Below the pieces are notes generated by a model. That model saw only the letters and a program-made list of their open reading frames with translations. It was not told where the DNA came from and ran no database searches. A program made the translations under genes and the position numbers. A DNA stretch of 64,000 nucleotides from an uncultured bacterium (GTDB lineage Bacteria; Bacillota; Clostridia; Lachnospirales; Lachnospiraceae). The stretch is taken from NCBI GenBank assembly GCA_947175015.1, contig CAMWLE010000003.1:1-64000 (forward strand). Direction: 5' to 3'. Positions 1 through 10,374 of this stretch are shown here, piece by piece; the stretch's first letter is position 1, and every line of letters begins with the position of its first letter.

Positions 1-45
1 ATCCAGGTCCATATGTAAAAATACACCAAAAGGAGGAAGGTAAGC

Positions 46-2997
46 ATGAAAAGCAGCGGGGTAAAAAGACCAACACACCGGTGCAAAAAGGGCATAGCGC
101 TTCTGATGATGACTGCGCTGATGGCAGGGCAGGCTGTTTCCGGTTCTTCTATTCCATCCCAAGCGGCACCCGGGGTGGCATTGAAGGATAAATATGTCGG
201 CTTCGATGGAGTGGAAATTGTATGGAAGTACGGGGGCTCCGCAGAGACAAGTGATTATAAAGCGTATGCGGAAACCTATGCGGATGTTCCAAGTGCATCC
301 CAGACGATTGATGTGCCACTGAAAAGCATTAAAAGTGAAGAGGGAACTTTACAGACACAGGAATATGAGGGGAGGACGGCAATTCTGTCCGGGAAAACCG
401 GTGAGTTTATGGAATTCACGGTCAATGTGCCTGAGACAGGGATGTACCAGTTGGAGATGGATTATTATCTGGCAACAGGCAGCTCTGATTCGGCAAAGAG
501 GATTCTATATATTGACGGGGAGACACCTTTTAATGAAGCCAGTGATATTGAACTGGATCGCTTTTTCAAGGATGAGAGTGAACCTGTGGTAAACAGTGTT
601 GGCGATGAGACCAGACCGGCTCAGATTGAGATTCCGGGATGGAGAACGACACGACTGAAGGATACATCCGGAATTTACGCAGAGCCATTCAGCGTTTATC
701 TGGAGGCTGGCAGCCATACAATACAGATTATTTATAATAAGGTAGATATGTATGTTTCCGGCGTCAGACTTGTACCTCCTAAGGAGTATAAGACCTATGC
801 TGAAGTGTCGGCGGAATATGCGGCAAATGGATACAAGGCTGCCAATGTGGAAAAGGTACATATTCAGGCTGAATTGACCACATTGGAAAAGAATGATGTC
901 ACATTAAGGCGTGATAATGATGGCGACCCTCTTGTGGAGCCTGCGTCCAGCACCAGCCGTAAGCTGAATGTAATGGGCGGCTACCGCTGGCGTGCCGGCA
1001 ACCAAAGTATTACATGGGAATTCGATGTACCGGAAGATGGTCTGTATAAGATAGGATTGTATGTAAAACAGTCCTGGAATGATGGCCTTCCTTCTTACAG
1101 ACAAATTGCTATTGACGGCGAAGTTCCTTTTGAGGAATTGCTGGAATACAAGTTTGATTATAACACAAAGTGGTCCTTAGAGGAGCTTGGGGATGAGAAT
1201 GGCAATCCATATGAGTTTTATCTGACCGCAGGAACCCATACGCTTACCATGACTGTTAAATTGGGGCAAATCGGAAGCCTGCTGACATCTATCCAGACGG
1301 ATATTGAGGTGCTTTCCGACATGCTGTTGAATATCAATCTGATTGCGGGCAGTTCTCCTGACCCCAATTATGATTATGGCTTCTTTGATAAGATTCCTCA
1401 GCTACGGTCTCAGATGGAATACATAGTTGCCAGCATGGAAGAAAAGAGTGAGATGGTAAAGCAGTTGGCGGCTAAGACGCCTGCTATGGCAAACAACTTC
1501 CTGACGATTAGGGCGCAGGTGCAGGAAATGCTGGATGACTCTTACAGTATTGCAAAGAAAGTGGGAGATCTTACCAATTCTCAGAAGAGCTTGAGTGAGT
1601 GGTATCTATCCCTGCAGAGCTGTCCCTTGACTATTGACTGGTTTGATATAGGCAATCCTGAAGAAGAATGGAAAAGTGTTTCTTCTAATATTTTCCAGAG
1701 ATTAGCGGCTACAGCACAGCAGTTCTTCGTTTCTTTCTCGAAGGACTATGACAATGTAGGTGGTGTACTGTCAGAAGATGTGGTTGTCACAGATACCATC
1801 AATGTCTGGATTGCAAGAGGTACTGAGTGGGCGGAGGTTATTAAGGAGCTTGCAGATGAGAGCTTTACTCCTGAGAGCGGTATTGCCATCAATGTGAATG
1901 TCCTTCCGGCTTCGCAGTTGAATGCAGGTAATGTCAATGCACTGATGCTGTCTATTACATCCGGTAAGGCTCCTGACGTGGCATTGGGCGTAGATATTAC
2001 ATCCCCTGTGGAGTTCGCAATCCGTGATCAGGTATATGACTTGTCTCAATTTGATGGATTTGATGAAGTGAAGTCTCGGTTTGTGGATGCAACCTTGACG
2101 CCGTATCAGTATATGGGCGGCACTTACGCAATTCCTGAGACAATGAATTTCAACGTAATGTTCTATCGCAAGGATCTTTTGACAAAATATGGCATTCAAC
2201 TTCCAAATATAAGGGAGGATTTGTATGACTATGTGCTTCCTGCATTGTACCAGAATGGATTGGAGTTCTACTTTGGACGTGACTTTACCCAGTTCCTCTT
2301 CCAAAACGGCGGAAGTTATTACACAGAAGATGGCTTGAAATCCGCATTGGATACACCGGAGGCATACCTTGCGTTTAAGGAATACACAGAATTGTTCACG
2401 AACTACGGTGTGCCGGAGACCGCGAATTTCTATCAGTATATGCGTTCCGGTATTATGCCGTTGGGTGTAGGTGATTTCAATGTGTATATGCAGCTTTCTG
2501 TTGCGGCACCTGAAATTTCGGGTAAATGGGGAATTGCACCTCTTCCGGGTGTAATGCAGGAGGATGGCACGATCAATCGTGCAGCCGGTGCAATTACAGA
2601 TAAGGGTGATGTAATTATGAAACAGAGCCAGAAACCTGAGCAGAGTTGGGAATTCTTGAAATGGTGGAGCAGCGCAGAGACCCAGGAACAGTTTGCTAAG
2701 GAAGTGGAGGCACTGATGGGGGCTGAAGCAAGATGGAACACAGCAAATAAGGAAGCCTTCCTGAGCCTTTCATGGAATGATGAGGATATTGCTACTTTGG
2801 AAGCAATGTGGGATTGGGCACAGGAAACGCCTACTGTTCTGGGTAGTTATATGACCACCCGCCATATGACGAATGCATGGACCACTGTAGTTATCAGCGG
2901 CGGCGATGTGAGAGAAGCCTTGGAACAGGCTGTCAAGGACATCAATCGGGAAATGCGTTCTAAACAGGAAGAATACGGGGTGATTAGCAATGAATAA
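46..2997 (+). CDS. Extracellular solute-binding protein with two N-terminal carbohydrate-binding-like domains
   Basis: This is the sugar-capturing component of an ABC importer, 983 residues, roughly twice the usual size of the family. A hydrophobic signal segment lies at about residues 17-40 with an Ala-rich cleavage region. There is no lipobox cysteine after it, so the protein is probably not lipid-anchored in the usual way. Two beta-rich domains resembling CBM6/CBM35 galactose-binding folds follow at about 100-245 and 295-420; each contains an IDGE motif. After a helical linker, the family 1 binding-protein fold occupies about 590-965. The start has a strong AGGAGG site at 31-36. The stop overlaps the first permease by 8 bases, so the two are translationally coupled. 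The family call is firm; the substrate is inferred from the nearby rhamnogalacturonan lyase. Confidence 0.88.
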   Translation: MKSSGVKRPTHRCKKGIALLMMTALMAGQAVSGSSIPSQAAPGVALKDKYVGFDGVEIVWKYGGSAETSDYKAYAETYADVPSASQTIDVPLKSIKSEEGTLQTQEYEGRTAILSGKTGEFMEFTVNVPETGMYQLEMDYYLATGSSDSAKRILYIDGETPFNEASDIELDRFFKDESEPVVNSVGDETRPAQIEIPGWRTTRLKDTSGIYAEPFSVYLEAGSHTIQIIYNKVDMYVSGVRLVPPKEYKTYAEVSAEYAANGYKAANVEKVHIQAELTTLEKNDVTLRRDNDGDPLVEPASSTSRKLNVMGGYRWRAGNQSITWEFDVPEDGLYKIGLYVKQSWNDGLPSYRQIAIDGEVPFEELLEYKFDYNTKWSLEELGDENGNPYEFYLTAGTHTLTMTVKLGQIGSLLTSIQTDIEVLSDMLLNINLIAGSSPDPNYDYGFFDKIPQLRSQMEYIVASMEEKSEMVKQLAAKTPAMANNFLTIRAQVQEMLDDSYSIAKKVGDLTNSQKSLSEWYLSLQSCPLTIDWFDIGNPEEEWKSVSSNIFQRLAATAQQFFVSFSKDYDNVGGVLSEDVVVTDTINVWIARGTEWAEVIKELADESFTPESGIAINVNVLPASQLNAGNVNALMLSITSGKAPDVALGVDITSPVEFAIRDQVYDLSQFDGFDEVKSRFVDATLTPYQYMGGTYAIPETMNFNVMFYRKDLLTKYGIQLPNIREDLYDYVLPALYQNGLEFYFGRDFTQFLFQNGGSYYTEDGLKSALDTPEAYLAFKEYTELFTNYGVPETANFYQYMRSGIMPLGVGDFNVYMQLSVAAPEISGKWGIAPLPGVMQEDGTINRAAGAITDKGDVIMKQSQKPEQSWEFLKWWSSAETQEQFAKEVEALMGAEARWNTANKEAFLSLSWNDEDIATLEAMWDWAQETPTVLGSYMTTRHMTNAWTTVVISGGDVREALEQAVKDINREMRSKQEEYGVISNE

Positions 2998-3904
2998 AAA
3001 ACTTACAACATCGGAAGCAATTAAACGCTTTTGGCGTAGGCACTGGATGGGATATGCATTCCTTGCCCCCTTCGTGATATTGTTCACTATATTTATTGTG
3101 GCTCCTGTTGTGACTGCAATAGGCTTAAGCTTTACCAATTATAATATGATGCAGACGCCAAAGTTTGTCGGACTGAATAATTATAAGCTGTTGTTTCTGG
3201 ACGACGAAGTATTTATGATAGGTTTAAGCAATACAATGAAGTTTGCAATACTGACAGGACCTATTGGCTATTTATTATCATTCTTTGCTGCGTGGGTTAT
3301 CAATCAGTTGAAGTTTAAGAGGGCATTTGCATTGGCATTCTATGCACCGTCCATTTGTAGTGGTATTGCGATGTCAACGGTTTGGATGGTTATTTTCTCC
3401 AGCGACCGTATGGGATATCTGAACAATATCCTGTTGAATATCGGTTTGATTGACGAGCCGATTCTGTGGAATACGGACCCCACTTATATCATGGGCGTTG
3501 TAATGTTCATTTCACTGTGGATGAGTATGGGTACCGGATTTCTGGTATTCCTGGCAGGTCTTCAGAATGTGTCGAGATCATATTATGAAGCAGCAGCAAT
3601 TGACGGTGTTAAGAATAAGTTCCAGGAATTGTTCTATGTGACATTGCCAATGATGAAGCCGCAGCTTCTGTTTGGTGCCATTAATGCAATTACAGGTGCT
3701 TTTGGTGTATTCGATATTGCAGTATCTGTAGCAGGTATGCCCAGCCCGAACTACGCAGCGCATACTATTGTGTCCCACCTATACGATTATGCGTTCATCC
3801 GATTCCAGATGGGATATGCATCGGCGGTAGCCGTAGTATTGTTCGTTATCACTTTCGTGCTTGGCAAAATTGTTATGAGGGCATTGTCAAGTAAGGACGA
3901 ATAA
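2990..3904 (+). CDS. ABC sugar importer permease, MalF/UgpA type
   Basis: This is an inner-membrane permease of 304 residues with about six membrane segments. The cytoplasmic EAA loop that docks the ATPase is clear near residues 200-225 (EAAAIDGVKNKFQELF, followed by an LP). It overlaps the end of the binding-protein gene by 8 bases and is followed by the MalG-type partner 45 bases later, so the three form one importer. No ATPase gene is nearby. Gram-positive importers of this family often share one MsmX-type ATPase encoded elsewhere; that is family knowledge, not seen here. Confidence 0.9.
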   Translation: MNKKLTTSEAIKRFWRRHWMGYAFLAPFVILFTIFIVAPVVTAIGLSFTNYNMMQTPKFVGLNNYKLLFLDDEVFMIGLSNTMKFAILTGPIGYLLSFFAAWVINQLKFKRAFALAFYAPSICSGIAMSTVWMVIFSSDRMGYLNNILLNIGLIDEPILWNTDPTYIMGVVMFISLWMSMGTGFLVFLAGLQNVSRSYYEAAAIDGVKNKFQELFYVTLPMMKPQLLFGAINAITGAFGVFDIAVSVAGMPSPNYAAHTIVSHLYDYAFIRFQMGYASAVAVVLFVITFVLGKIVMRALSSKDE

Positions 3905-3949
3905 GACAGAAATCAGGATGAAAAATATGAATGAAAGAGAGGGACTACA

Positions 3950-4831
3950 ATGTTAAAGATTAGATGGTTCAGAGGCCAGTGGCTGCACATCACCTTTGCA
4001 AGAGTTTTGCTTTATGTGGTTATGATTGTGTTGGTGTGCTTTACCGCCCTGCCTTTGGTATACCTGATTAGTACCGCGTTTAAGCCGCTTGATGAGCTTT
4101 TTGTATACCCGCCACAGTTTTTTGTGCGGAACCCTACAACTGCAAACTTCAGTGATCTGGTGGTTTCACTGGGAAGCTCTACCGTACCATTTACAAGGTA
4201 CGCATTTAACAGTATTGTTATCACGACCATCATTGTACTTTGTACTGTGATTGTATCCTGTATGGGTGCTTACTCTCTGGTAAAACTGAATCCGCCCGGA
4301 GGAAAGTTCCTGTTTAACTTGATTTTGATTGCGTTAATGTTCTCTGCTCATGTTACCAAGATTCCCAGTTACATGGTGGTGAACGGTCTGGGGCTGATTA
4401 ATACGTATGGCGCTTTGATTTTGCCGAATATTGCAGTGGCATACAATATCTTCCTGATCAAACAGTTTATGGAGCAGTATCCTGATGAACTGTTGGAGGC
4501 AGCGAGAATTGATGGCGCCGGAGAGATGAGAGTATTTCTTCAGATGGTTATGCCGGCATTAAAGCCTGCAACTGCCACATTGACAGTGTTTTCCTTTGTA
4601 AATAACTGGAATGATTATTTCTCTCCCTTGATTTACGTCACCAGCCAGGCAATGAAGACTCTGCCTCTGGCGCTGCAGACCATTGGCGGCGGTGCTGCCG
4701 GAATGTCCGTAGGACGTGCGGGTGCGGTTGCGGCAGCAACCTTCCTTATGACAGCTCCTACCGTGATTATCTTCGTTATTAAGCAGGGGCAGGTTATGGA
4801 AACTATGACATATTCAGGAATCAAAGGCTAA
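3950..4831 (+). CDS. ABC sugar importer permease, MalG/UgpE type
   Basis: This is the second permease of the first importer, 293 residues, with six predicted membrane helices. The EAA loop is visible as EAARIDGAGEMRVF, followed by MVMPALKP. The C-terminus is the short hydrophobic type common in MalG-like subunits. It forms a heterodimer with the preceding permease by family precedent. The next gene starts 18 bases after its stop, so the operon continues. The RBS is a GAGAGGGA sequence about ten bases before the ATG. Confidence 0.9.
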   Translation: MLKIRWFRGQWLHITFARVLLYVVMIVLVCFTALPLVYLISTAFKPLDELFVYPPQFFVRNPTTANFSDLVVSLGSSTVPFTRYAFNSIVITTIIVLCTVIVSCMGAYSLVKLNPPGGKFLFNLILIALMFSAHVTKIPSYMVVNGLGLINTYGALILPNIAVAYNIFLIKQFMEQYPDELLEAARIDGAGEMRVFLQMVMPALKPATATLTVFSFVNNWNDYFSPLIYVTSQAMKTLPLALQTIGGGAAGMSVGRAGAVAAATFLMTAPTVIIFVIKQGQVMETMTYSGIKG

Positions 4832-4849
4832 TCGGAACGGAGGGAAGAT

Positions 4850-7006
4850 ATGAAGTCGCTGAAGAGAATAGGCATTGGCTTATTAGCCGGACTCACATGT
4901 ATGTTTTCTGTTTCACAGACGGCATTGGCTGCTGGGTCAGATAATTATGTGACCGGTGATAGTAATTATCGTCAGCCAGTCCCCCAGTCCTATAATGTGG
5001 TGAAGACGATTAATAATATCGGGGACTATGAAGACGACAAGCAGTACTTTAGCAATCCACAGGATCTTTTTGTAGATAAAGATGATAATGTTTATATTGT
5101 GGATACCGGAAATAACCGGATTATCAAAATGAACAGCAAGTATGAGACTGTAAACATATTTTATGGTCCGGATAAGGCTTTCAGGAATCCTCAGGGTATC
5201 TTTGTAGATGACGACGGGGATATGTATGTGGCAGATACGGACAATAGCCGTATTGTGCACATGGATCCGAATGGCAACTTTGTGGAGGAATTTACCAACC
5301 CGGAGAGTTCGCTTGAGACAGGAACAGCTTTTTCACCGACGAAGCTGATAGTAAGCAAGACAGGATATATTTATGTGGTCAGAGGTGAAAATATCATGTC
5401 CATTGACGGCAACGGTGAATTTAGAGGCTATTATGGGCAGACCAATATCGGTTATGATTTAACAGAGGCGCTGATGAGAATTTTTGCATCAGAGCAGCAG
5501 AAGAAATTTATTACAAAGCGTCTTGCTTCTTCTTATATCAATTTGACGCTGGGCGATGACGGTATGATTTATGCAACCAGTATGGAACGAGAAGAAGGTG
5601 AGCTGAAAAAGCTGAACTCCATCGGTACTAACATTTACAGAAAGTATAAGACGGTGGGTAACGCTATCAAGAATCCTATCACGGATTTCATAAATAATAA
5701 GGTATTGAAATCTGTAGTGGCAGGTAATTCTTTTAAGTTTGGTGAGTATTTTAATGATGATGGTATGTACATGGAACCCGAATTCACGGATATCTGCGTT
5801 GACAGTGAAGGAATTGTTACAGTGATCGAACGTTTAAACGGCAAGGTATACCAGTATGACCAGGACGGCAGGATGTTGGTGGCTTTTGGCGGAACGGGGC
5901 AGAGAACAGGAACTTTTACAAGAACTTCAGCGATTGATGTTGACAGTGAAGGAAAGCTATGGATACTTGACAGGATCAGTTGTAACATTCAGGTGTTTGA
6001 ACCAACGGAATTTATCCAGTTGGTACATGCGGCAACTTCTGCTTATAACAATGGTGATTATACCAATTCTTACGACCTGTGGCGTAAGGTGCTGGCAATT
6101 GATGAGAACTATGACCTGGCACATGTAGGTATTGCCAGAGCTTACTACAAGCAGGGAGAATATAAGCTTTCTATGGAAGAAAGTGAGCTGGTTGGAGACA
6201 GAGATACCTATACGATGGCATTTGACGAATATAAGTATGTAGTTTTGCGGCAGTATTTCGTATTAATTATCTTCCTGGCAGTAGTAATAATTGCGGCAGT
6301 GATTTTGTTGGTTAAGATATTTACGAAATATGCGAAGAAAGGCTATTGGAGCTATCTGAACAACAAAGATAAGAAGATGGGAATCGGGCAGGGGATTATG
6401 TATTCCTTCTATACATTGCTGCATCCCATAGATACGCTGGAGGGTATTCGTTATAACCGTACCAGAATTAACATGGCAGTACCTTTTATTCTGATGGTAG
6501 CGGCCTACATAGTGCGGATGGCATACTTGTACATTGTTCATTTCCCATTGGCTTCCATAGAGCTGGAGGATGTAAATCCTTTGTTCGAGGCAGTGAAGCT
6601 TTGGATTGTTCCGATCTCCTGGATTCCGGCGTCCTTTATGGCAACCAGTATATCCGGCGGTGAGAGCAAGATATCTGAGATTACCTTTACATCAGCGCTT
6701 TCACTGGTACCTTTTATTGTAATCAATGTGCCTTTGATGTTCCTTTCCAATATTTTGTCCAAGTCGCAGAGATCCTGGTATGGAGTGTTTTCAGCCCTGG
6801 CATATGTGGGACTTGTCCTGATATTGTTGATGGCAATGAAGATATTGAACAATTATACCTTGAAAAAGGCGATTGGCATGATGTTTGTTTCGGGATTTAT
6901 GATGCTGGTTATCTGGCTGGTGGTATTATTGTGTTATGTCCTGACAGGCAGAGTGGTTCAGTTTGTCATTGAGATTATGAATGAATTTAAGCTGAATTTC
7001 CTATGA
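4850..7006 (+). CDS. NHL-repeat/TPR protein with C-terminal YIP1 membrane domain
   Basis: This 718-residue envelope protein has a signal peptide (residues 1-28, ending ALAAG). NHL-type beta-propeller repeats cover about 60-390; the repeated pattern is NPQDLFVDKDDNVYIVDTGN and variants. A TPR-like helical pair covers about 395-450, one membrane helix lies near 465-487, and a multi-span YIP1-like domain covers 540-718. The propeller should face outside and the YIP1 part lies in the membrane. It sits between two importers in one operon with a DUF5696 gene, an arrangement I associate with Lachnospiraceae glycan loci. Its biochemical role is unknown; an accessory part in glycan binding or transport is inference. 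Confidence 0.8.
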   Translation: MKSLKRIGIGLLAGLTCMFSVSQTALAAGSDNYVTGDSNYRQPVPQSYNVVKTINNIGDYEDDKQYFSNPQDLFVDKDDNVYIVDTGNNRIIKMNSKYETVNIFYGPDKAFRNPQGIFVDDDGDMYVADTDNSRIVHMDPNGNFVEEFTNPESSLETGTAFSPTKLIVSKTGYIYVVRGENIMSIDGNGEFRGYYGQTNIGYDLTEALMRIFASEQQKKFITKRLASSYINLTLGDDGMIYATSMEREEGELKKLNSIGTNIYRKYKTVGNAIKNPITDFINNKVLKSVVAGNSFKFGEYFNDDGMYMEPEFTDICVDSEGIVTVIERLNGKVYQYDQDGRMLVAFGGTGQRTGTFTRTSAIDVDSEGKLWILDRISCNIQVFEPTEFIQLVHAATSAYNNGDYTNSYDLWRKVLAIDENYDLAHVGIARAYYKQGEYKLSMEESELVGDRDTYTMAFDEYKYVVLRQYFVLIIFLAVVIIAAVILLVKIFTKYAKKGYWSYLNNKDKKMGIGQGIMYSFYTLLHPIDTLEGIRYNRTRINMAVPFILMVAAYIVRMAYLYIVHFPLASIELEDVNPLFEAVKLWIVPISWIPASFMATSISGGESKISEITFTSALSLVPFIVINVPLMFLSNILSKSQRSWYGVFSALAYVGLVLILLMAMKILNNYTLKKAIGMMFVSGFMMLVIWLVVLLCYVLTGRVVQFVIEIMNEFKLNFL

Positions 7007-7057
7007 TAAGGAATAAGCGGCCTGTGATGATACGGCAGAAAGGAGTAGAGGACTTTT

Positions 7058-9346
7058 ATGGTTAAGAAGTTTTTGAAGGAAAGGCTTGGCACCATAATAC
7101 TCTTTGTAATTGTAATTGTATTTCTCATCTGGGGATATTTCAGTATACAGAAAGCCAGATCAAATGCGATTACTTATAACGAAGATTATGAAGTGCCGGA
7201 GGGGAGTGTAGACTTTACCATTCCGGGCGAGTATGTGTCTGTCGCCAAAACGGATAGGCTGGAGCTTTTCTATAATGAGGCGAAAGGCGCAATTCAGGTC
7301 AAAGATTTGGAGAGCGGTTATCTGTGGAAGGGCATTTGCGATGACGAAGTGTACGATTTGGGTACTGGCAGTGTAAATGGTCTGTGGAGGGCGTATCTGC
7401 AATCTTCCATTACAATTACCTATAATAATTTAAAGAAGCGTGATTCCGGTTCCAAGAAGGAATATGTGGGCAGGGAGTGCGGTTCTATAGAGACGGAATA
7501 TATTACCAACGGTGTTGCTGTCACTTATGGCTTCCTAACGCCCGGAATTTATGTTACAGTAGAGTATGTACTGGAAGATGATCAGTTCGTGGTTCGGATT
7601 CCGGTTGACAAGATTCGTGAAGAGACAATATTTGCTGTGACCACAATAGAATTGCTGCCTTATTTCGGCGCTTCCCGCAGTGATGCTGTGGAGGATGGGT
7701 ATCTCTTTTATCCTGACGGCAGCGGCGCAATCACAACTTATGCTAAGGCGAATACCAGACCCTCTGATGTGACTTCGGCAACCTATTATACTTATACAAA
7801 CAAAAATGTCAATTTCACAAATTTGTGGCAGTCTGATCAATATGATCGTTATACGGCGGCAATGCCTGTGTTTGGTATCAAGAATGGTGACAGTGCTTTT
7901 CTGGCTGCTTTTACGGAGAATGGAGAGAATGCCGGCGTGACGGTATTTCCTTCAGGATACGTGGTGGATTTGAACCATGCAGGCTTTGAAGTATATGTCA
8001 GGAATACCTATAATGTAAATATGTACTCCATGTCAACCAGTATAGATGCTTCGGTAACAGGAGGTACAGTGGAGAGGGTTGACAAGACACTGATTCCGGA
8101 AGACAGAGAGATTCGCTATTTCTTCTTAAACGGAGAAGAGGCAAATTACAGTGGTATGGCTAATGTATACCGTGAGTATCTGTTGGAAAACAATATGCTG
8201 TCGAATGTCATTTCTGAGGGAGATGAAATGCCATTGGCCCTGAATCTGTTGATGGGCACTACAAAAGAAGGTATGATATTTGACGAGTATATCGCAATGA
8301 CAGATTTTGAACAGGTACAGGAGATTATGAAACGGCTGAAGGAGCAGGGCGTCTCCGACATGGAGGTAGTTCTGCGGGCCTGGATGAAGGGTTATGACGA
8401 TTATGAAAATTGGGGGCCTGCAAGTCAGCTTGGCGGCACAAGCGGTCTTAAGGATTTGAATCAGTATTTGGCTTCCGTCGAGGGCATAAATACATATCTG
8501 GAGAACTGTTTTATGTTTGCAAACTCTGATACCAGCGGTATAGATGAGAAGAAGGATGTGGTTTATGACGGTTTGAATCTGGAAGTCAGTGCGTCTGATT
8601 TCGATGGTACGAATTATTATATCATGAATCCTCTTGCAGTTTATAATCGAAATAAAAAATTCCTTGATAAGCTGGAGAAATATGATATACTGGGTGTGGC
8701 ATATGACGATGTGGGGCAGTACGCTTATGCAGATTGTAATGAACTGGCTCCTTATCTGAAATCCGAAACAGTTACCCAACTGCGGGAAGTACTGGGCAGC
8801 ACTGAAAGCACAGGAAGAAATATTGCAGTCTTAGGTGCAAATCAGTATGTGTACAGTTATGCGGACTATCTCTACAGACTGCGGGAAGATAATTATGGCC
8901 TGGTTATTACGGATTATGAAGTTCCTTTCGTGCAGATGGTAGTGTCGGGGCTTATCCCTTATTCTACGGAAGGGGCAGGAAACCTGGCATATGACTTGCA
9001 GGTACAGAAGTTAAAATGGATTGAACATGGTTCTCTTCCTTACTTCTACCTGACCTATGAATCCGCATTGAATCTGCGTGACACAAATCATGATACCCTG
9101 TTCAGTTCTACCTATGCGGATTGGGAAAGTATTGTGGTAGATACGTACAAGGAGTTTCAGGAGAATTTCTCCTGTGTCTATGGAGAGCAGATGATAAGAC
9201 ATGACATACTTACTGATGATGTAAAGTGTCTGGAGTACAGCAATGGTGTGAGAGTGTATATCAATTACGGCGATGAAGAGATAACGGCACAGGGCGTTAC
9301 GGTGCCTGCTAAGGACTATGTAGTAGTAAGGGGAGGTGAGCAGTGA
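7058..9346 (+). CDS. DUF5696 domain protein, membrane-anchored
   Basis: This 762-residue protein has one N-terminal membrane helix (residues 9-27) and a long extracytoplasmic part matching the DUF5696 family, which commonly accompanies ABC sugar importers of this type in Clostridia. I see no lipobox and no recognised catalytic motif. The C-terminal half has the look of a TIM-barrel glycosidase-like fold, but that is an impression from strand/helix alternation only. The RBS AAAGGAG lies before the ATG. The stop codon overlaps the next permease start (TGATG), so the two are coupled. Confidence 0.78.
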   Translation: MVKKFLKERLGTIILFVIVIVFLIWGYFSIQKARSNAITYNEDYEVPEGSVDFTIPGEYVSVAKTDRLELFYNEAKGAIQVKDLESGYLWKGICDDEVYDLGTGSVNGLWRAYLQSSITITYNNLKKRDSGSKKEYVGRECGSIETEYITNGVAVTYGFLTPGIYVTVEYVLEDDQFVVRIPVDKIREETIFAVTTIELLPYFGASRSDAVEDGYLFYPDGSGAITTYAKANTRPSDVTSATYYTYTNKNVNFTNLWQSDQYDRYTAAMPVFGIKNGDSAFLAAFTENGENAGVTVFPSGYVVDLNHAGFEVYVRNTYNVNMYSMSTSIDASVTGGTVERVDKTLIPEDREIRYFFLNGEEANYSGMANVYREYLLENNMLSNVISEGDEMPLALNLLMGTTKEGMIFDEYIAMTDFEQVQEIMKRLKEQGVSDMEVVLRAWMKGYDDYENWGPASQLGGTSGLKDLNQYLASVEGINTYLENCFMFANSDTSGIDEKKDVVYDGLNLEVSASDFDGTNYYIMNPLAVYNRNKKFLDKLEKYDILGVAYDDVGQYAYADCNELAPYLKSETVTQLREVLGSTESTGRNIAVLGANQYVYSYADYLYRLREDNYGLVITDYEVPFVQMVVSGLIPYSTEGAGNLAYDLQVQKLKWIEHGSLPYFYLTYESALNLRDTNHDTLFSSTYADWESIVVDTYKEFQENFSCVYGEQMIRHDILTDDVKCLEYSNGVRVYINYGDEEITAQGVTVPAKDYVVVRGGEQ

Positions 9347-10374
9347 TGAAAGAGGGCAAAGTGAATAAAGATACTTCTAAGCCAAATGAAGCTGCAAATT
9401 CAGCCAAGGCTCCGGCATCGAAGGGGGCGCCGAAGAAATTTCAAATGGATTTGAACAAAAGGAATTCCCTGAAGGGTCTGGTGTTTGTATCACCTTTTAT
9501 TATAGGTATTTTGGCGTTCTTTATCTACCCTATATGTCTTTCGCTGAGGCTGAGTGTGGGAGAATCGGTGGCTATTGTGGGAATGAAAGTACAGGGTTTT
9601 ACCGTGGATAATTTTGTGAGAGCCTTTGTGGTTGATACAACATTCCTGCCGACTTTTGCCACGGCAGTAAAACAGACGCTCACCCAGTTCCCGCTGACAA
9701 TTGTACTTTCTTTGATTATCGCAGTACTTTTGAACAGGGATATCAAGTGCAGAGGTTTGTTCCGTGTGATCTTCTTCATTCCGTTCCTTTTGGGAAGCGG
9801 TGAAGTTATGCAGCAGCTTCTGAACCAGGGTGTGGATCGATCCGTTTTGAATGTTATGGATGGCCGATTGATTCCTTATAATGTATTGAGCTATTTCGGT
9901 GATACCATTATGGAAGTGGTACAGAATGTCATGGGTATGCTGGTGACAGTGCTTTGGGGCAGCGGCGTGCAGATATTGCTGTTCCTGTCCGGTCTGCAGA
10001 GCATCTCACCTTCTTTGTATGAGGCAGCGAAGATTGACGGCGCAACGGAATGGGAGATTTTCTGGAAGGTTACGATTCCCATGATTTCTCCTATGATGCT
10101 GCTGAACATTGTATATACAGTGGTAAATTCCTTTACCAATATTTCCAATCCACTGTTGACGTATATTCAGACCTACGGGTTTGACAAGGCAGAGTTTGCC
10201 TATGGAGCTGCCATGGGATGGATTTATTTTGCCTTTATCGGTGTGTTGGTTGGTATTATTTTTGCGATAATGAAGGGATTTATACACACCAATGAAGTAG
10301 AGGAGGTAAAGAAGCGTGAGCGTAAGCACAGAGTTTTCACCATCGAAAAAGCGCCAAAGCGCACTTTTGACTAA
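9346..10374 (+). CDS. ABC sugar importer permease, LplB/MalF type (second importer)
   Basis: This is a 342-residue permease with a long hydrophilic Lys/Ala-rich N-terminus (about 40 residues) before six membrane helices. The EAA loop reads EAAKIDGATEWEIF, followed by IPMISP. A GTG codon immediately before the ATG is a possible start one codon earlier. I prefer the ATG, which forms a TGATG overlap with the preceding stop and has GGGGAGG upstream. It pairs with the next permease and the lipoprotein binding protein at 11459 to make a second importer. Confidence 0.88.
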   Translation: MKEGKVNKDTSKPNEAANSAKAPASKGAPKKFQMDLNKRNSLKGLVFVSPFIIGILAFFIYPICLSLRLSVGESVAIVGMKVQGFTVDNFVRAFVVDTTFLPTFATAVKQTLTQFPLTIVLSLIIAVLLNRDIKCRGLFRVIFFIPFLLGSGEVMQQLLNQGVDRSVLNVMDGRLIPYNVLSYFGDTIMEVVQNVMGMLVTVLWGSGVQILLFLSGLQSISPSLYEAAKIDGATEWEIFWKVTIPMISPMMLLNIVYTVVNSFTNISNPLLTYIQTYGFDKAEFAYGAAMGWIYFAFIGVLVGIIFAIMKGFIHTNEVEEVKKRERKHRVFTIEKAPKRTFD

